DNA of 64,000 nt from Rhyzopertha dominica (Eukaryota > Arthropoda > Insecta > Coleoptera > Bostrichidae). The DNA is taken from contig QCXZ01000137.1 of assembly GCA_025024175.1 (NCBI GenBank), positions 19,964,001 to 20,028,000 on the forward strand, given 5' to 3'. The notes below the pieces were generated by a model that had not been told where the DNA came from, did no database searches, and saw only the letters and a list, made by a program, of their open reading frames with translations. Both the position numbers and the translations under genes were made by a program. Positions 1 to 13,660 of the stretch are shown here, one piece after another (the first letter of the stretch is position 1; the number at the start of each line of letters is the position of its first letter).

Positions 1-1534
1 TTTCGGAAAACACTGAATTTAATTACTCTCCAAGTTTTCCTATTTTCCTTTAATTATTTTTCTAATTCTAACTACACGTTATTTATATTTATAACAATAC
101 CAAAAGTGTGGGCGCTCAACAGATGGAGAATATATAACAACAGAAACAATTATATTAAGATAAGAAAATTTAAGCGCCCAAATGTGTGACCTTATGTTTT
201 ACTTTTTAGTGCACCTTTAAATCTTAACGTAAAGTATGAGTTTAGAAGGTTTTTTTATATTCTTTTATTATATTTATAGATTAAATTAAGATATTGAATG
301 TTGCATTGGGTGTGAATGGATAACAATCCTGTTTTGCTGTTGATATTACCACATTTATATTCTCTCGCGGGCAAAAAAATTGTATTGTAAAATAAAATTA
401 AAATACCCAATCATACTATATGGTTAAGTCGCTAAGTTACTACTTATTATGTGAATGGCACTTAACTACACGCTGACTATATTAAGCCTTCCAGCATTGA
501 AGCCTGAGGGAAAATCGTATTTAATAGAAATGCAAAAAATGTGTAATTTCTTTAGTAAAATTGTAATATCAATTTTCAGGTTTTTGTGGTTTACACAGGT
601 TGTAATATTTAGTTAAAGAAAACATTTGTTTAATTTCAAAAATAAAAGGATTGGGAGTTAAAATATAATATATAAACAGTATAAAATATGATATAATACG
701 GTGATCATAAATATGAGCTCCAATAATTGTTCTGAAATATTAAAACTTGATTTTAACTTCTGATAACACACATTATATTGGAATGTATTGTATTTTACAG
801 ACTACGTTATAAAAACTTACTTATTCAAATTCTTACCACGCTTATTAAAATAAAAATAAAAACTATTTTGTAATATTTATATTTCGTAGATAAATGTTTT
901 ATTCAATATGTACCATATTATTTCCCAGTGTTTTTTTTCAACATGCATGTGTTATCAACGTTCAGCACATTTTTATTTAGTTTTCAAAACAGAACTTCCA
1001 CTGTTGGTGGTTAGTAAGTACGATATCGCTTAATATTGGGAGGCAATTCAGCTAATTTGCATTGGTGCATGATGTATGTATTAAATAGCATTTGCCAAAG
1101 AATATTTAAATTACTAGATTAAAACAATCATATAATTATGTATCCTGAAGGCAATACCATGTATGAATAGTTAGAAATTTTATTTTCCTTTGTTTAACTA
1201 GATAATATGAATATATATGATTTGTACCTAAAGATCCAAATAACGCTGGTGTATTTCGAAGCAGATGATAAATATAATTGAAGTAGATTTTTTATTTTCA
1301 AAGTTAAACGACAATTATAGTAGATGAACCATGAATCACCGAAAATCATTAGTTTTCTTTACTGCTTCGTTAAGACGGCAAGTTTAAATAAAATAATAAT
1401 AACTAAATGTAATTTATAAGGTTGCTTAATTTTAATAACTGAATATTTATAAACCTGAAAGAGTAGGGGAGACTATATCATAAGTAACAAATGCTTCGAA
1501 TATATTATAAAACAATAAATTCTGATGACAGGGT
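1..1534. other. AT-rich spacer, nothing recognised
   Basis: The stretch is strongly AT-rich with frequent stops in all frames. No repeat ends, tRNA-like boxes or protein motifs were seen. The short + frame that begins near 1491 runs antisense over a transposase relic and is not a gene. Confidence 0.6.
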
Positions 1535-1905
1535 AACAGGTTACTTATACGAGTTAGCCATGAAAACATCTACAAAAATGGCATCAGTTCTGCTTCCAGT
1601 TCCAACTTCAATCCAAATCATCCACACTGGTAGTTATCATCTGCATAAACAATTTCTAAACTATTTTAGTTTCCAAGTGGTCTTCTCATCATATGTTTTC
1701 TGCAGTCAGGCCACAGACCAAACCTAGAGTCTTCATCGATACGAAGAGCACTTGGGTCCAGTTTTGTTCTTGTCAGTTGACATGTTGTTCGTTGCTATGC
1801 TTACAGTTTCGGCAAGAAAATAAAAACTTGAACAACAGGTTGGTGTTGATCGTGTAGTCCAACTTCATATAATTTATGTATCTAAGTTTAATTACACCAT
1901 TTTCT
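1535..1905 (-). pseudogene. Tc1-like DDE transposase relic
   Basis: Read on the minus strand, three pieces resemble the central part of Tc1-family transposases. One contains IDEDSRFGLWPDC, matching the DESRF block that holds the first catalytic Asp (about 1710-1750). It is followed by RRPLGN and then NSLEIVYADDNYQCG. After a frame change comes WIEVGTGSRTDAIF (about 1560-1610), which resembles the WGGI block and the segment after it. In-frame stops and at least one frameshift show it is dead. The N-terminal helix-turn-helix domains and the second and third catalytic residues were not found, so this is a fragment of a protein that is normally about 340 residues. Family knowledge says such enzymes cut and paste elements at TA sites. 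Tc1 rather than mariner is inferred from the order of these blocks. Confidence 0.55.
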
Positions 1906-2479
1906 TGATAAAGCAACCGCAAATACCAGATTGAACCTTTCGAAGAATTGACGGCCATCACCTTTAACCGTTTCTACGGTCTTGACTTAATTAAGACGAA
2001 ATAAGAAGTATACAAACCTAGCTCACTAAAAATGACATCAAATGACTCCTCTGTTTTATAAAAGAACATTTCTAATACTCGCCAACTAAATCCTTAACCG
2101 TCTTATTAAAGCCCTGAATACAGAATTAACAAAACTTTCTGGTAGTTTTCTTCTTTGTCTCTTAAAATTGTAGCATTTTCTCAGTATATCTTCCATAAAC
2201 ACACAATTTCATCACCACCCAGATTCTTTGTAACTTCCTTTCTATGATACTTACATCATTTTATGAGTTTATTAGAAACTTTCAAGGCTAACTGAATGTC
2301 AATAGCCCATCGCATTCATTCATTAAGGTCAAATTTCTGTGTGCTAATATCACTTCAATATAGCTCCAAGCTATTATTAAGGTACACAACTGCAGTATTG
2401 ATTCATTTCAGTGCCAGTTTGAAACTGGTATCCATTTTCATTAACTTGGGATAATCGAGTATTTTTAGTTCAACCCACG
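1906..2479. other. Spacer beside the Tc1 relic
   Basis: Possible flank of the dead transposon. No terminal inverted repeat could be paired across it, and no coding signal was recognised. Confidence 0.5.
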
Positions 2480-2900
2480 TGAGTTAACTGGGTTAGTTAT
2501 TCCTTTCGCCTATTTCGGATTAACTCTGTTTGAAGTTCAGGCTAAAAATACACGAGATAACAGTTTTCTTACTTTCGAGCGTTCGAAGAAACACCATCCG
2601 TCACTGTGTTCGAGATTTGCGTTAATTCCTGCCGGGAGTTTCTGACTTCGGTGTACTTCCCCGAAACTCAGCGCTAAGATGGATGGATTCCAATCTCCTT
2701 ACCGGATTTGTGCTAGTCGTGTTTTGTTCGTGAGTTACGAATCGTCTTGGAACTGCGTTTAGCATAGTAACGACGTTGGTATAGAAAACGGCCTTTGGAT
2801 TTAGCACAGGTACTACCTTGATCCAGAAAGCACTGTGGTACATTTTTATTAGTATGAATGCGTGTAAGTGTAACAAAAAGGAAAGGCAACAGAAATTGGT
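2480..2900. other. GC/CpG-richer island, candidate non-coding element
   Basis: This segment is clearly richer in G, C and CpG than its AT-rich flanks, for example around 2560-2800. A minus frame of 84 codons (2622-2876) crosses it but matches no family I know and has no splice or start context. The contrast suggests constraint or a different origin. Regulatory function is inference only. Confidence 0.25.
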
Positions 2901-5900
2901 ACTTGTACTATTGAAATAACGGTCCGTGGCAATTAGAACGAAGGCTGATCCTTATAAAGACTTTATATAGCGAGAAAGCCGATTGTTAACGACTGATTGA
3001 TTCGTTATTAAATTTCGAAATGTTTGCACTGCCTATCTTGATAGTTCTACTAATCTTTAACAGCACACTGACAGGAATTTAGAAATGCACTGGTAATTGA
3101 AACATACCGATCATGTGATACAGTATGATAAATCGTGGTCGTAATTGCATTCATGTATGTTTTTGTAGCACTTAATTAATAATTCGAAGTCATTAAACAG
3201 TTGAGTTAATTTGTCAATAAACTGTAATGATTTATTTGCTACTGCATAATTAAGCCTGTCTCAGCGTGTACTAAATAATGTCGTTTAGTGCTCGGATTGT
3301 TTGCTTGCGTATTTGTAATTAGGGTCAAAGACGCTGTTTAATTGACATTTACTTATCACTTATGCAATTCTTTATTACTGTGCACTGTCTAACATGCAGC
3401 TAAAGTTTCTTGATGATAACTTCATTGTATAAAATTATAATTTGGGTATCCACACCAAGTATGTAATAAGTTATAAAATTTGATGAAATGTGACTGTAAT
3501 TCTAACGTTTATCAATTGGACTATAAAGTTCAGTCATACTTTATTACTTAAGATATAAAGACTACAAGTTTTGTAGTGCTTTTGTTTGGGCACCCCTTAC
3601 ACAACAATTACACCTCTTGAAAAATAAATACAGCTCTATACTTATTTACCATGTCTTGAACTCCGATCTTCCTTTATTATAAAGCAAAAAAAAACTACCT
3701 TCTTTCTCATTTATTTAAAATATATTTGGGAAAGCTGTTACCAACAAAATGGTAATTTCAAGTGCCACAAATTATAGGTTATTACTGTAATCTTACTAGC
3801 GTAAATTACATTTTAAAATTATAAAAACGCTTACTAAGCTATAATTTTTATTTGCTGCAAAAATTGGCGTAGTAGCCTAACGAAAGCAATATATTTAATA
3901 ATCTGCAACGTTCTGGATCTATAATTAATTTGAAAATACTGGTTGGCATGCTTTTAATCAGAAGCTCATCATCCATACTGTCTCAGCAGGCAGTAAAGGC
4001 AATTTTTAGTGCTGTCAGAATTTGAAATTCTTGTACTCGATATTCGAATATGGAGCAAACGCATTTGGCGCATATACCGAACTTGTTTTATTAGTGCCTG
4101 ACAGAACACTTGCCACACAGCTTATTTTGGCCGACATTCTTTAGTATTAAAAGCAGTCACGCTATATGTATCTAGTTGCAGCTTATTGCTGTAAAAGTTC
4201 GAGTGGAAAAAATGCTTGAATCAGCTTCCACATAACAATTCGATTCACGCCATTCTTTCACTGGCGTAGGTANTAAAATTTATTACATTTTTGTCAAATT
4301 TCTCTATCTTTGCTAACTAGGTATGCCACTACTGGTCGGTGGCATTTAATAACACTCTGGCTCATTACATGTGGTGTCCATCTTTCTTCCTTGTCTAAGT
4401 ATTCAGCAATATCTGAAAATCGCTAGGTGTTAGGTGTTGTCATTTTGAAACATATTTTTGACAATATTAGGCAGACTAATCTAAACTTGGCTAGCCATTT
4501 GAGTTTGAAAACGAATTTTTTAGCAGCTACAGATTCATAGGCGGGTAAATGGGGTTTTATTTGTGTGTAAAACTTTTGCGCAAGCCAGTTTTTTTTTAAA
4601 TAGGAAAGTGTTTGATTACGCACTTATGGTCGTGTAATTGAATTTTTATTAGTACGTAATGACTGAAACTATCATGAAAAAATACCCAGTGTTGCTTTAA
4701 ATTTAATTTATTGGAGTCATGTTCCTGTTTGGTACAAGAACCTAAATCTTTGACTAATACCCTTATATGGTTTAGTTAATATTGAATTCAACATTCACTT
4801 ACAAGAATCTTAAACTATCAGGTTTGTTGATTATTAAGTTGAGCAAAAAATAAATACTACATGACTGCGAAAATAATGTCTACGTAATACTTCCTAATAT
4901 TTTAAGAAAAATGGCAGATTTCATTTTTTTTATGTTCACGATGGTTTGAATTTTTACTCGAAAATGTACTTACGTTTATGGACTAATGAAAAACATCCAG
5001 GCGCCTGGCCATTTATTAGTCATTTAAAAAAAACCATTTTTTGCGCCCCTATAATATATAGGATAGGTGCTATCAGGTTGAGATAGGTCAGTGCACTAGA
5101 TTATTGTTGTTATATCCGATAAACGGTCAAGTGCGAGGTTTCATGATGCATTGAGTACAAGCCTGTGTGGACAATAATGGACTTTATGTTAAATTTTTTT
5201 TGATGAAGCTATCTGTTTTTTTGTGTTTGTCCTGTACTTATCAATTCCAACGTATGCGCGNACTCGTTTTTTTACTTCGGTAAGTTTTTTACCTCAGTAT
5301 TTGTTTTGGAAGTCAGTGAGGCCGAAGGAGCCCGGATTTTGGGGTTTTATTTTTTAAAGAAAATGAATTTTACTACGATATATTGTTTTCATATTATGTT
5401 GTTGAGATGCTGCAGTTCAATTTAAGACATCACTTTCAAAATCACGTTGAATACAAGGATTTCAATATCAGATGTGTAAGAATAGGTGCATTGGTAATAG
5501 GTACAACTAATTTGAAGCACATAGTAAATTTACCTTTATGCATAAAGTAACGTTCTAGTTATTTTATGCTATGGAGAGACCCATTAGGTTATAAATACTG
5601 TCATTAGCAAGCTACTTTTCAACACAAACAGCAGTTCTTTTATATGTAGCTTTTGTTTGGACGCGTGAATTATTATTTGATTGCTTGTTCTCGATGAAAC
5701 TTATAGGGTATTCTTTTCTTTGAAATAAAACACTATCCGGCTGTCTTGAATTGCATGTGGCTTTCTTGGCGTTCTGATCGTATTCTTTTAAAGTTTGAGT
5801 TCCAAATGTAGATGTTATACCCCCCAGACAATGGATTGCTTCTCTCGCACGAATAAACTTTATTGGCGGTAAATTCGTTGCTTCTAAGAGCACGGGATGT

Positions 5901-7400
5901 TTATTACAGATTACCGCGAGTCTAACACAAAATCGATACCACAAGTTTAATCAGGTAACAGGAAACCGTCTGCGCTTACAAACATTTCCCGTTAAATCTG
6001 CTTATACTGTCGCTGGAGTACTTAATCATTGGAAACACCACTCCAGTGTACAGGTAAATCACAGAATGCAAGGAGTACTCATTAGTGGCATGATAAATGA
6101 AGGCGAAACACGACAGTTGTTACGTGAAAAACAGGTGGAAAATTTCGCTTAATGGGATGCTCTTACATAATTTAGGTGATTAACATACAAGTCATCCCAT
6201 TTCGTATTTTCGCAGCTAACTTTTACGTTATCTCGAGCAACAGAAATGAATGTGTATTGGTATTTGAAGTTTTATAACTTGAAATGAAAATAAAACTTAA
6301 CATTTACTCAGTAAAAAGGAAATTGTGTCACATCGTGCTCAACTTATTTAAAAATTATACACTTAACATGGTGCGCCACCTATCGGCAATCCGTAAAAGC
6401 TGGAATTCGCCGGCAAAAACAGGGACGCAACAGAATTCGTTCGTTCGGTATAAGCGTATCAAACAATGTTATCAAATCTCCTGTTTTAATAGAAGAACTA
6501 CTGTTCTTACGCTTAATATACTGTTCTCCTGTTTTCTCTCTAAAACATTATGTTTGATAAATTGCAGCAGCAACCAACCAGCAATTATTTATGCATTTAA
6601 TTCGGTGCAGTATTTCTGAACATATCAATAGATAATAGGTTTACTAAACCACTAATATACCACCTTTACTACAGTATTATAATATGTTGCAACTAAGTGG
6701 GCATACATACCTCATTTAGATCGCCATTTTAGGGGTATAAGTTAGCAAGAAACCAAATGCTTCAAATGATGTATTACTATAGATGAAAAGAAAAAACAAA
6801 TATTATATTCCTTTTTACCTATTAATACTTTGAGATATTACAAAAACTTCTACTATGCAAATCCAGGATAATAAATGACCTTACTTCGAAACACTAAAAT
6901 TGACATAGATCTTGCAGCTAGCACAACAATTTTGGGTTAAAATTAAAATTATTGTTTTGCAAAAATTTGTAAGATAAATATACAAAATTAAAAAAAAAAC
7001 GTATTAGATTGGAGTACTGCTCTAACGTACACAAACGCAGGCAGCATTAGCGCTCATCCTAGTGAGCTTCGCTAGTTGTGAAAGGAGTTTTTTCTGCAAT
7101 GTGGCGAGTAAAAACATGGTTGAGGCCAACTGTGCTACAAAATCGTTTTTCTTATGTGTCTGACGCATGCAGAAAATGAGATAGTGAAAATATAATCAGA
7201 CCTTGAAGCTTGATGTAGGGTTTCTAGGAGGATGGCTATAAATGTTTACCGAAATTGATACCTTACGATGGCTCAGTTGGTCGGCTTTCCCCTAACAAAA
7301 CACCCTAGCTATGCCAGTGGCTGTCTACCTTCATATTGGCCTCAAACCACAGCCTTCGCTTCTTCGTCGGCTCTAAAATAGCGCCATTGAAAATGCTTTT
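2901..7400. other. AT-rich spacer, no gene recognised
   Basis: Mostly AT-rich sequence. A 110-codon minus frame (5612-5944) overlies a GC-richer patch at about 5800-5940, but its translation was not recognised and it lacks clear exon borders. A TGGCTCAGTTGG match to a tRNA A-box occurs near 7268, but no B-box pairs with it. Confidence 0.5.
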
Positions 7401-7429
7401 TAAAGAATATCTTGTGTTTGGATTTATAC

Positions 7430-8160
7430 GCAGGGTGCGGAATTCATATTAGAAATCGCAGTCCGGGATTGCGCAACTTCTGCAAAGTGCACGAGCTTGT
7501 TGTTTTGTAGCAAACGCGACTTTTTTTAGTCTCCCATGTTTAAGTTTTCGTGGGTGGTTCTACGATTGCTTGAATCTAGAAGCTCCGACGTTTATGCGTC
7601 AATCCGTCAACCACCTTCACCGCCCTTCCGGTTTTGATTCCATCTTCGAAGGCTGGCGCCATTGGAATGCGTATTAAGCCTTCAAACACAAACTAAGACG
7701 TTATAAACGATGACAGTAAGATCTACGTTAGAAATCTTCTGGTTACGTTAGTATACTTTAACAACTTTAGCAGTGTTTAACGTCTTAGGGGCGCTTTTTG
7801 CTCCGCTTTCGCGAGACCCAGATATTTAACCTGCTTAATGACGACGTATTCGCTCGTGAATTATCAAGTTTTGGAACGTAGCCACGAGGATTTTAAAATG
7901 TGTCACGTCTCCACCAGAAAGACTTGGCTGGCTCGTGCTATAAGGAATTCCTAACGCCATTCAGCTAAATATAACCCTGAATTTTTTGCCCCCCNTCTTC
8001 CCCGNCGGCTTGCAGCGCTCTGGGCTAAATTATACGCCGCCCGTTAACACAAACAATAACCCCTTGTGTTTCGCAGCTCATAACTCGAAATTAGGCCGTT
8101 GCTGGAAGCCAGCGCATCACCTGGGGGTTTATTAAAGGAGATAATTTCGGATGTGTGTGT
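7430..8160. other. GC/CpG-richer island
   Basis: Several hundred bases with many CpG dinucleotides stand out from the AT-rich surroundings. No long open frame or family motif is visible. Ambiguous bases at 7995 and 8005 fall in a C-rich run. It could be a conserved non-coding element or old transposon DNA. Confidence 0.25.
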
Positions 8161-11100
8161 TTATGACGTTATAACCGGAGTTAGCAGTTCCGAGGAAATA
8201 TCGTTTTTCTTGTAAGGGCGCTGGGATCAATAAGTAGAGAGAACATGATAATGATGTACTTAGTTTATCCCTTGAGTATCAAAAAGCTAATACCGAATAA
8301 ACCAATAGTGTTACTGAAGCACTTGCCGTCTAGAAAAACCAAAAGAGATGGGGAGTGGGCTCTAAGAAAATACGTAGCTAAATATTACCTGAAAAGAAAA
8401 AAAAAACTACCTACAAAAAGAAGTGATTACCAACTACTCCTGGTCTCTAGTTTTGAAATGATAATTACATTACTATAGCTTGTATGAGATAGACAGTAAT
8501 GTGTTTTGAAGTAGATTGGTAGCGAACGATAAACAAGCTTGACACCCAAGTGCCGGCGTGCGTTTAATCGTTAATCATATATGAAATTTTGGTAACAATG
8601 TATATATAAACTTCCTTCCAACACACATACAAGCACAAAACAGCGAAACAAGGTAAACAAGGCTGTTAAACTAAAGCTTGCTGTTCAAGTTACAAGATGA
8701 AACGTACTTTCTGAATATTAACAAGATAGGTTATTTTTTTAAAAACAGGAAATTGCTGCTTCCCAGGTAATCCGCACCGCAATTGGGGTATTCCAAGCGC
8801 CAAAACGGCCAGCTGATCTTTGAACCTTTGATAAGACTTGTCCAATAATCGCCAAACGCTTCCTGTTCGTTTAGACTAACATTCCGCCCGCCTTGAAAAC
8901 GTTCTTTCAGTGCATTTTACTTCTATCACAGGCAAAGCAGCAAACTTTGTTATGGTTACTGTAACTTCACCTTTTGGAGTTTGCACTAATCGCAGGCACA
9001 CTGTCCTCGAAGCATTGCATTACGTGTCCAAGTTGGGTAGTTGATGCAGTGGTGAAAGATAGTCTTATGACCAACGCTTCCAGAAGCTCTGTAATATATG
9101 CTGAACATGTTACCATGTTCACAGCAACCAATACTAATTCTGGCGGATGAGAAGTTTGGGACTCTTTTGTTACCGGCCTCGTTTACCTCTAAGGCATAGA
9201 GTTAATCGCCTTAAGCGGTGTAGAGAACGTCTTAGGGTGTAGCCAGAAATGGAACACAATAGTTTTTAGTGAAGAATTCCATATATGTTTACGCCAACAT
9301 AATGGTCGGGTAAGGGTAAAGAGGCAAAGGACTTTTTTTGCGGAGAGGCATGCTCAGCGCGATGTTGTGTCATTGCCATTTCCACCTCTAGTATGTGTTA
9401 GAGGTCCAACGATATATCTACGAAGTAGTGGAAACTCACATAGTTCCATACCCAAATGCAATTTTCCACATGTAGCAAGAGTAACGTTGCAGTATATTGA
9501 ATATACTTACATTAATCTGCCTTCATGGCTTCTAAGATCTCTAGATTTCTACTAATTGAACGTACATATATAGAACATAATCGCTAGAAGACTGATAAAT
9601 TTGCAACGGCTTCCTCAGACTCTGGTAGCTCTTTAATACGCGATACTCGTACAAGTAGCCTGTCATTGTCTTTTGATTACTTTAAACCCTAATCCCCACC
9701 CGCACATCCCGGTATGTATACAAAATACTTAGGTTTTTGTCATTTTTCGACTGTCTAGACGATCAGGTTCTCTTCCACTTTTGTGCATTGGCGTTTCTTC
9801 GCTTGGATTAGAACTACATAGTTTTTTCGTCATTCATTAACCAAAAAATATATCGTTCGTACACTGCTTGATTATGGGTGAAATATTCATTTAGCTTAAA
9901 TAAAGCAGTGATATACGTTAATGACAGATGTATGTTTATGCCGCTCATCCATTTCTCCAAAATCGCAATTTTACTTCCATAAACTAATTTAATTTGTGTT
10001 TATTCTATGTATCAGTGTGCGTACCAGTATTATCCCTACGATTGTACCTAATCCCTTCTTATTATCCGGTTCCTGCATAGCCATTTGCACTAGAAGGTAT
10101 ACGTTATTTAGCAAAAATCTATTTCTTAGATAATGGTTGTGTCACAGGTCCCAATCGAAAGCTACAGAAATGTCTTTTTTATGTCTCGCGTTTATCTTTC
10201 AGCTGCTCTTTACAGGGTTTTATTGGAAATCCTTATTTGGTAACGTTTAATATACGAAATTAAATTGTCTGCGATAAACGACATAAAGGGGGTTATCGTT
10301 TATTGCCTTCCTGGAATGTAATAGCGACGCTCGAAATCGCGATCCATTAAATCGAGGACAGAACTATTTAGGTAACGAAGACGTTGATCAAATTGTGACT
10401 CACGACTCACGATATTGATATACCTACTGTAGCTTCATTTGCTATTACATGCCACCAGACAATCACTGTGACGGGATTTTTTCTTAATTTTATTAAAAAA
10501 AAGAGAAAATGCAGTTTACAACCTCGGTTGACGTTCGTGTCGGCGTAGCACAAGGTAGTGGTGCTATTATTTATCTTTTCCCTCAAATTGAACCCATTAC
10601 TCTCTGCGCTTGACGCGTCTGCTCCAATAATTGGCGACATTTCAATTACGCAGCGCTTACTGCGCATACCCATGAAATGCATTATCTTTAGCTCAGGTTT
10701 TCTTCTGTTATTTTTAATTTAACTTGATCTCAAACGTTACGAGGGCGCTGTATGAAAAATGATACGTGTATTTAAAAATAACTACCCTGCTTAATGGCTT
10801 CTTGCTGGCAAGTGATAAAGAAGCCGAATTAATACGTAAGCGTAAGCCTGTGTCACCAGGAGGTTAAAGTTGAAGGGCGCCATTATCATTTATTTCCTCT
10901 CCAAATTGAAGGCATCATTCTCATTCTTTCCTGCCGCGATCCTTCATAACATTTGCCAATATTTCAAGCACGCGCTGACAAGAATTACGATTTTTATGCG
11001 AAAAATATGAAAGCCTCTCAACAGAATTTTTAGGTAACGCTATAATTACGGCTGTTTTATAGGTATGCAGATAAACAAATGACGGGGGAACGTTATCTAA

Positions 11101-11560
11101 TTCAAGATTTAATAATTTACTTGCCATGACCTGGTAAATTATTGTAGAACGTCAAAAGTTATTTTTCAACGCGATAGCATTTTACGTCTGAAGGTATAGT
11201 TAAGGGGAACGGAAGCGCTGTTAGCACGCGTTCAGGGTGTGTGATGCAATTGCTTGTCTGAAATTTAATAGTATGGCCGAGAGAGATGCGTAGATTTCAG
11301 ACAGCTATGTTTTTGCATCGTTAGGACAAAAACTGAGCCCGTCCACATCTCGACGGTATATATAGTACAATATTTTGTGAAATATGGTGAACAGGTAAAT
11401 ATGGTCTAATGACTTCAGAATGTTAATTGCTTTTTTTTCCTGGCCGCTAACTACTTTCTGCTTATCTTGACAATTAGGCGACTTTTAATTGTTATTCTTT
11501 TTAAATTTGGAGACATTGTTGATGCTTCTGCTGCCACACCATATTGACCAAAGCAGTATT
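8161..11560. other. Spacer with a small inverted repeat
   Basis: No gene was recognised. At 10274-10281 and 10296-10303 there is a perfect inverted pair, ATAAACGA and TCGTTTAT, separated by 14 bases. These also resemble forkhead or posterior-Hox type binding sites. Short open frames (8245-8478, 10407-10682 and 10921-11127) have no recognisable similarity. Confidence 0.4.
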
Positions 11561-11561
11561 C

Positions 11562-11580
11562 CAGGGGCGGTGCTAGGCAA
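11562..11580 (+). mobile_element. hAT-like terminal motif
   Basis: CAGGGGCGGTGCTAGG resembles the CAGGGGCGG type of terminus seen on many hAT-superfamily elements. The matching inverted end and an 8-bp target duplication were not found, so the element's extent is unknown. Confidence 0.25.
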
Positions 11581-12537
11581 GTGCAATCGGTGTAAAGAAC
11601 GTGGCCTCGCTCCCTGTGTCAAAACTGTGAGTTTACCAATATACCAAAAATGAAAAAACTACTTCCTCTACAAAACTATACAAATCAAGCATTTTAAATT
11701 AGTATCAAAAACGAAGGTGAAGCTAAAAGTGGCAAAATTTCTTATTTTTAACAGTTATGGATCTTATCATACTGCGTCTCTGCATTTATTTTACAATGTG
11801 TATGACGTGCATTTCATTTTGAAACTATTAGGTCTGATTATAATCTATATTAACCCTCAAAACACACATACGACAAATTAATGACGCCACACGACTACGC
11901 AACCGCAAGAGCCGCTATTCTGCTCGCTTACTATACTCGATATTAGCCGAACAGAGAGTTTGGAGCTTTTATTAAAAATTGCAAATTGGCCAAATCGTTA
12001 ATTAAAAATTTCCTTTTTTCTTAGATTCTTAATCGGAATTTCAATGCTGGTATAGTTTTCCGAGAATGTTCACAAAACAATATGCATTCTCTTTTATAAA
12101 GATTGAAATAGTCGTTTTTATGCATTCTTCAATTTAAAAATGTTAATAATGAATAGAACAACTACGGTGCTGTATTCATTCATTAACGTGTGTGGTCTTA
12201 TTCTAGCTACTTGTACAACATCGAGAAGTGTCGCTAAGGAAGTCTTTGGGGTATGGCGTAAATTTTGCAGTCTTCCACATATAATGTGCCAAACGTGTTC
12301 TATAAATGAAATACCAAATAATCTTGGTGGCCAAATCGTTAAATGGNAGTTTATTTTTGTTNCTTTGATGGCTACATGTGAATGTGTATTGTCTTGTTAA
12401 AAAAGTTGAATTGGGGACGGCCCCAAGGTTGGGTAAAATGACTAGTTCTACAGTTTTCTGAATAGAAATGCTTGACAGTCACGTTGCCTCTGATGAAAGC
12501 TAAAAATGATCTGCTACCATGAAGAATAACCCTCCAT
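11581..12537. other. AT-rich spacer
   Basis: No gene was recognised. An 86-codon + frame (12140-12400) contains two ambiguous bases and no family motif. It may be chance or old transposon sequence. Confidence 0.45.
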
Positions 12538-12856
12538 AATATTGGTTTGTCGGGTAAGCAGGCTAATTAGATTAGAAAAAAGTAACTCGCTGCGGTTAGA
12601 ACTCGAACTCGAATCCCCAGAACGGTTCTCCGGTATGTTCCATTACACCACCGGAGCGTTCGAGTTAAAGCCTAGACCCAGCTAGTATTATACGAATAAC
12701 AACATAACATACATGCAACCAACCGACCACCATCTAGCCATTTGTTGGTTAAATTTCTATTACCCTGTATAAGAGTTTATGGTGTAATGTTGCATAGGAG
12801 AGTACCGTTCTGGAGATTTACCCGATAAACCAATATTTTTCAATCGTTATACAGGG
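12538..12856. repeat. Fold-back of two head-to-head SINE relics
   Basis: The two ends of this block are inverted copies: 12538-12557 pairs with 12818-12837 at 19 of 20 positions. Inside, the left half carries a minus-strand tRNA-like segment (about 12596-12672) with an A-box of the form GGTGGTGTAATGG and a B-box-like GATTCGAGTTC. The right half repeats the same A-box region on the + strand with about 60 bases missing. A smaller inverted pair, CCCTGTATAA (12763-12772) and TTATACAGGG (12847-12856), encloses the right copy. Two SINE insertions in opposite orientation, or duplication with inversion, would explain this. Both copies look decayed. Confidence 0.55.
12596..12672 (-). repeat. tRNA-derived SINE head, degenerate
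   Basis: On the minus strand this has the spacing of an internal RNA polymerase III promoter: an A-box-like GGTGGTGTAATGG and a downstream TTCGAGTTCGAG block close to a tRNA T-loop. The anticodon and acceptor stems do not fold properly, so it is not a functional tRNA. Confidence 0.5.
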
Positions 12857-13339
12857 GAAATATGTAATACTTCATTATATTACTCCAAAGCCAACGGTAT
12901 AGAATGCATGCTTTTCGGACCAAAATTGAGAATTTTGTCTTTCACCGCGACGTGTCCCCTTCTCACACTTGCTCGATTTTGTGAGAACGCTCTAGGCATA
13001 CAGTGAAATAAAAGAAGCGAAGTGTAATTTTTGCCTATTTGGGCAACTAGAAAGCCGCCAATAATACAAAAATCAGTCTATAGATAAGGCTTAACGGTAA
13101 CAAACGAAAGTCTTCTATAAGACAGAGGTGATTTTTGAGTACATTGCGGCGCTCCTAGTACACTAGTGTGGTTGCGATTTTACAAGTGTTAGACAAAGTA
13201 TTAATCTGATAAATGATAATGATCTGAGGATCAATACTGAAAAATAGCAAACCCGAAACCCCAATTGTATTTGATACGGCATCATATTTCCAATAAGCTT
13301 TCCGAATCAAAATTGATAGTACATCAATATGCATTCAGA

Positions 13340-13660
13340 GAAAGCGGAGAAGCACCGATAGCATCAGACCCGAACCCTCCACCGCGGTTCCTTTTCACAC
13401 GCAAAGCCGATGATACACGTACAATACCACCAACATAAATCCCAACGGCCAGCTTCCTTTCATCCGTCCCGCGTTTCCCTTTTCGAGTTTTTCCGACCAT
13501 AAACGCGCTCTCGGGCACAAGGACGAGCTCAAATTTTCCGCACACAAAACGCCCGCCAGTCGCCAGGTTTATGATTAAGTAAGTGATGGGGGTAATTACC
13601 GAGGGGGATATGCGAGATCCATCCCCTCGGCGCCGTAATGCGGTAATTAACGTACCTATC
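13340..13660. promoter_or_regulatory. GC-rich island with homeodomain-type palindrome
   Basis: A CpG-rich island contains the perfect palindrome GGTAATTACC (13591-13600), whose core TAATTA is the classic homeodomain site. A second GGTAATTAA lies near 13642. The arms CCGAGGGG (13599-13606) and CCCCTCGG (13623-13630) can form a hairpin directly beside the palindrome. Several dense, symmetrical sites in a GC-contrasting island resemble insect conserved enhancers, but no target gene is in view. The 73-codon minus frame 13324-13545 is unrecognised. Confidence 0.3.

Noticed and set aside
1491..1727. 78-codon + frame
   Set aside because: It lies antisense to the Tc1 transposase relic, whose minus-strand motifs explain the openness.
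7268..7320. tRNA A-box match TGGCTCAGTTGG
   Set aside because: No B-box at the expected distance and no cloverleaf folding.
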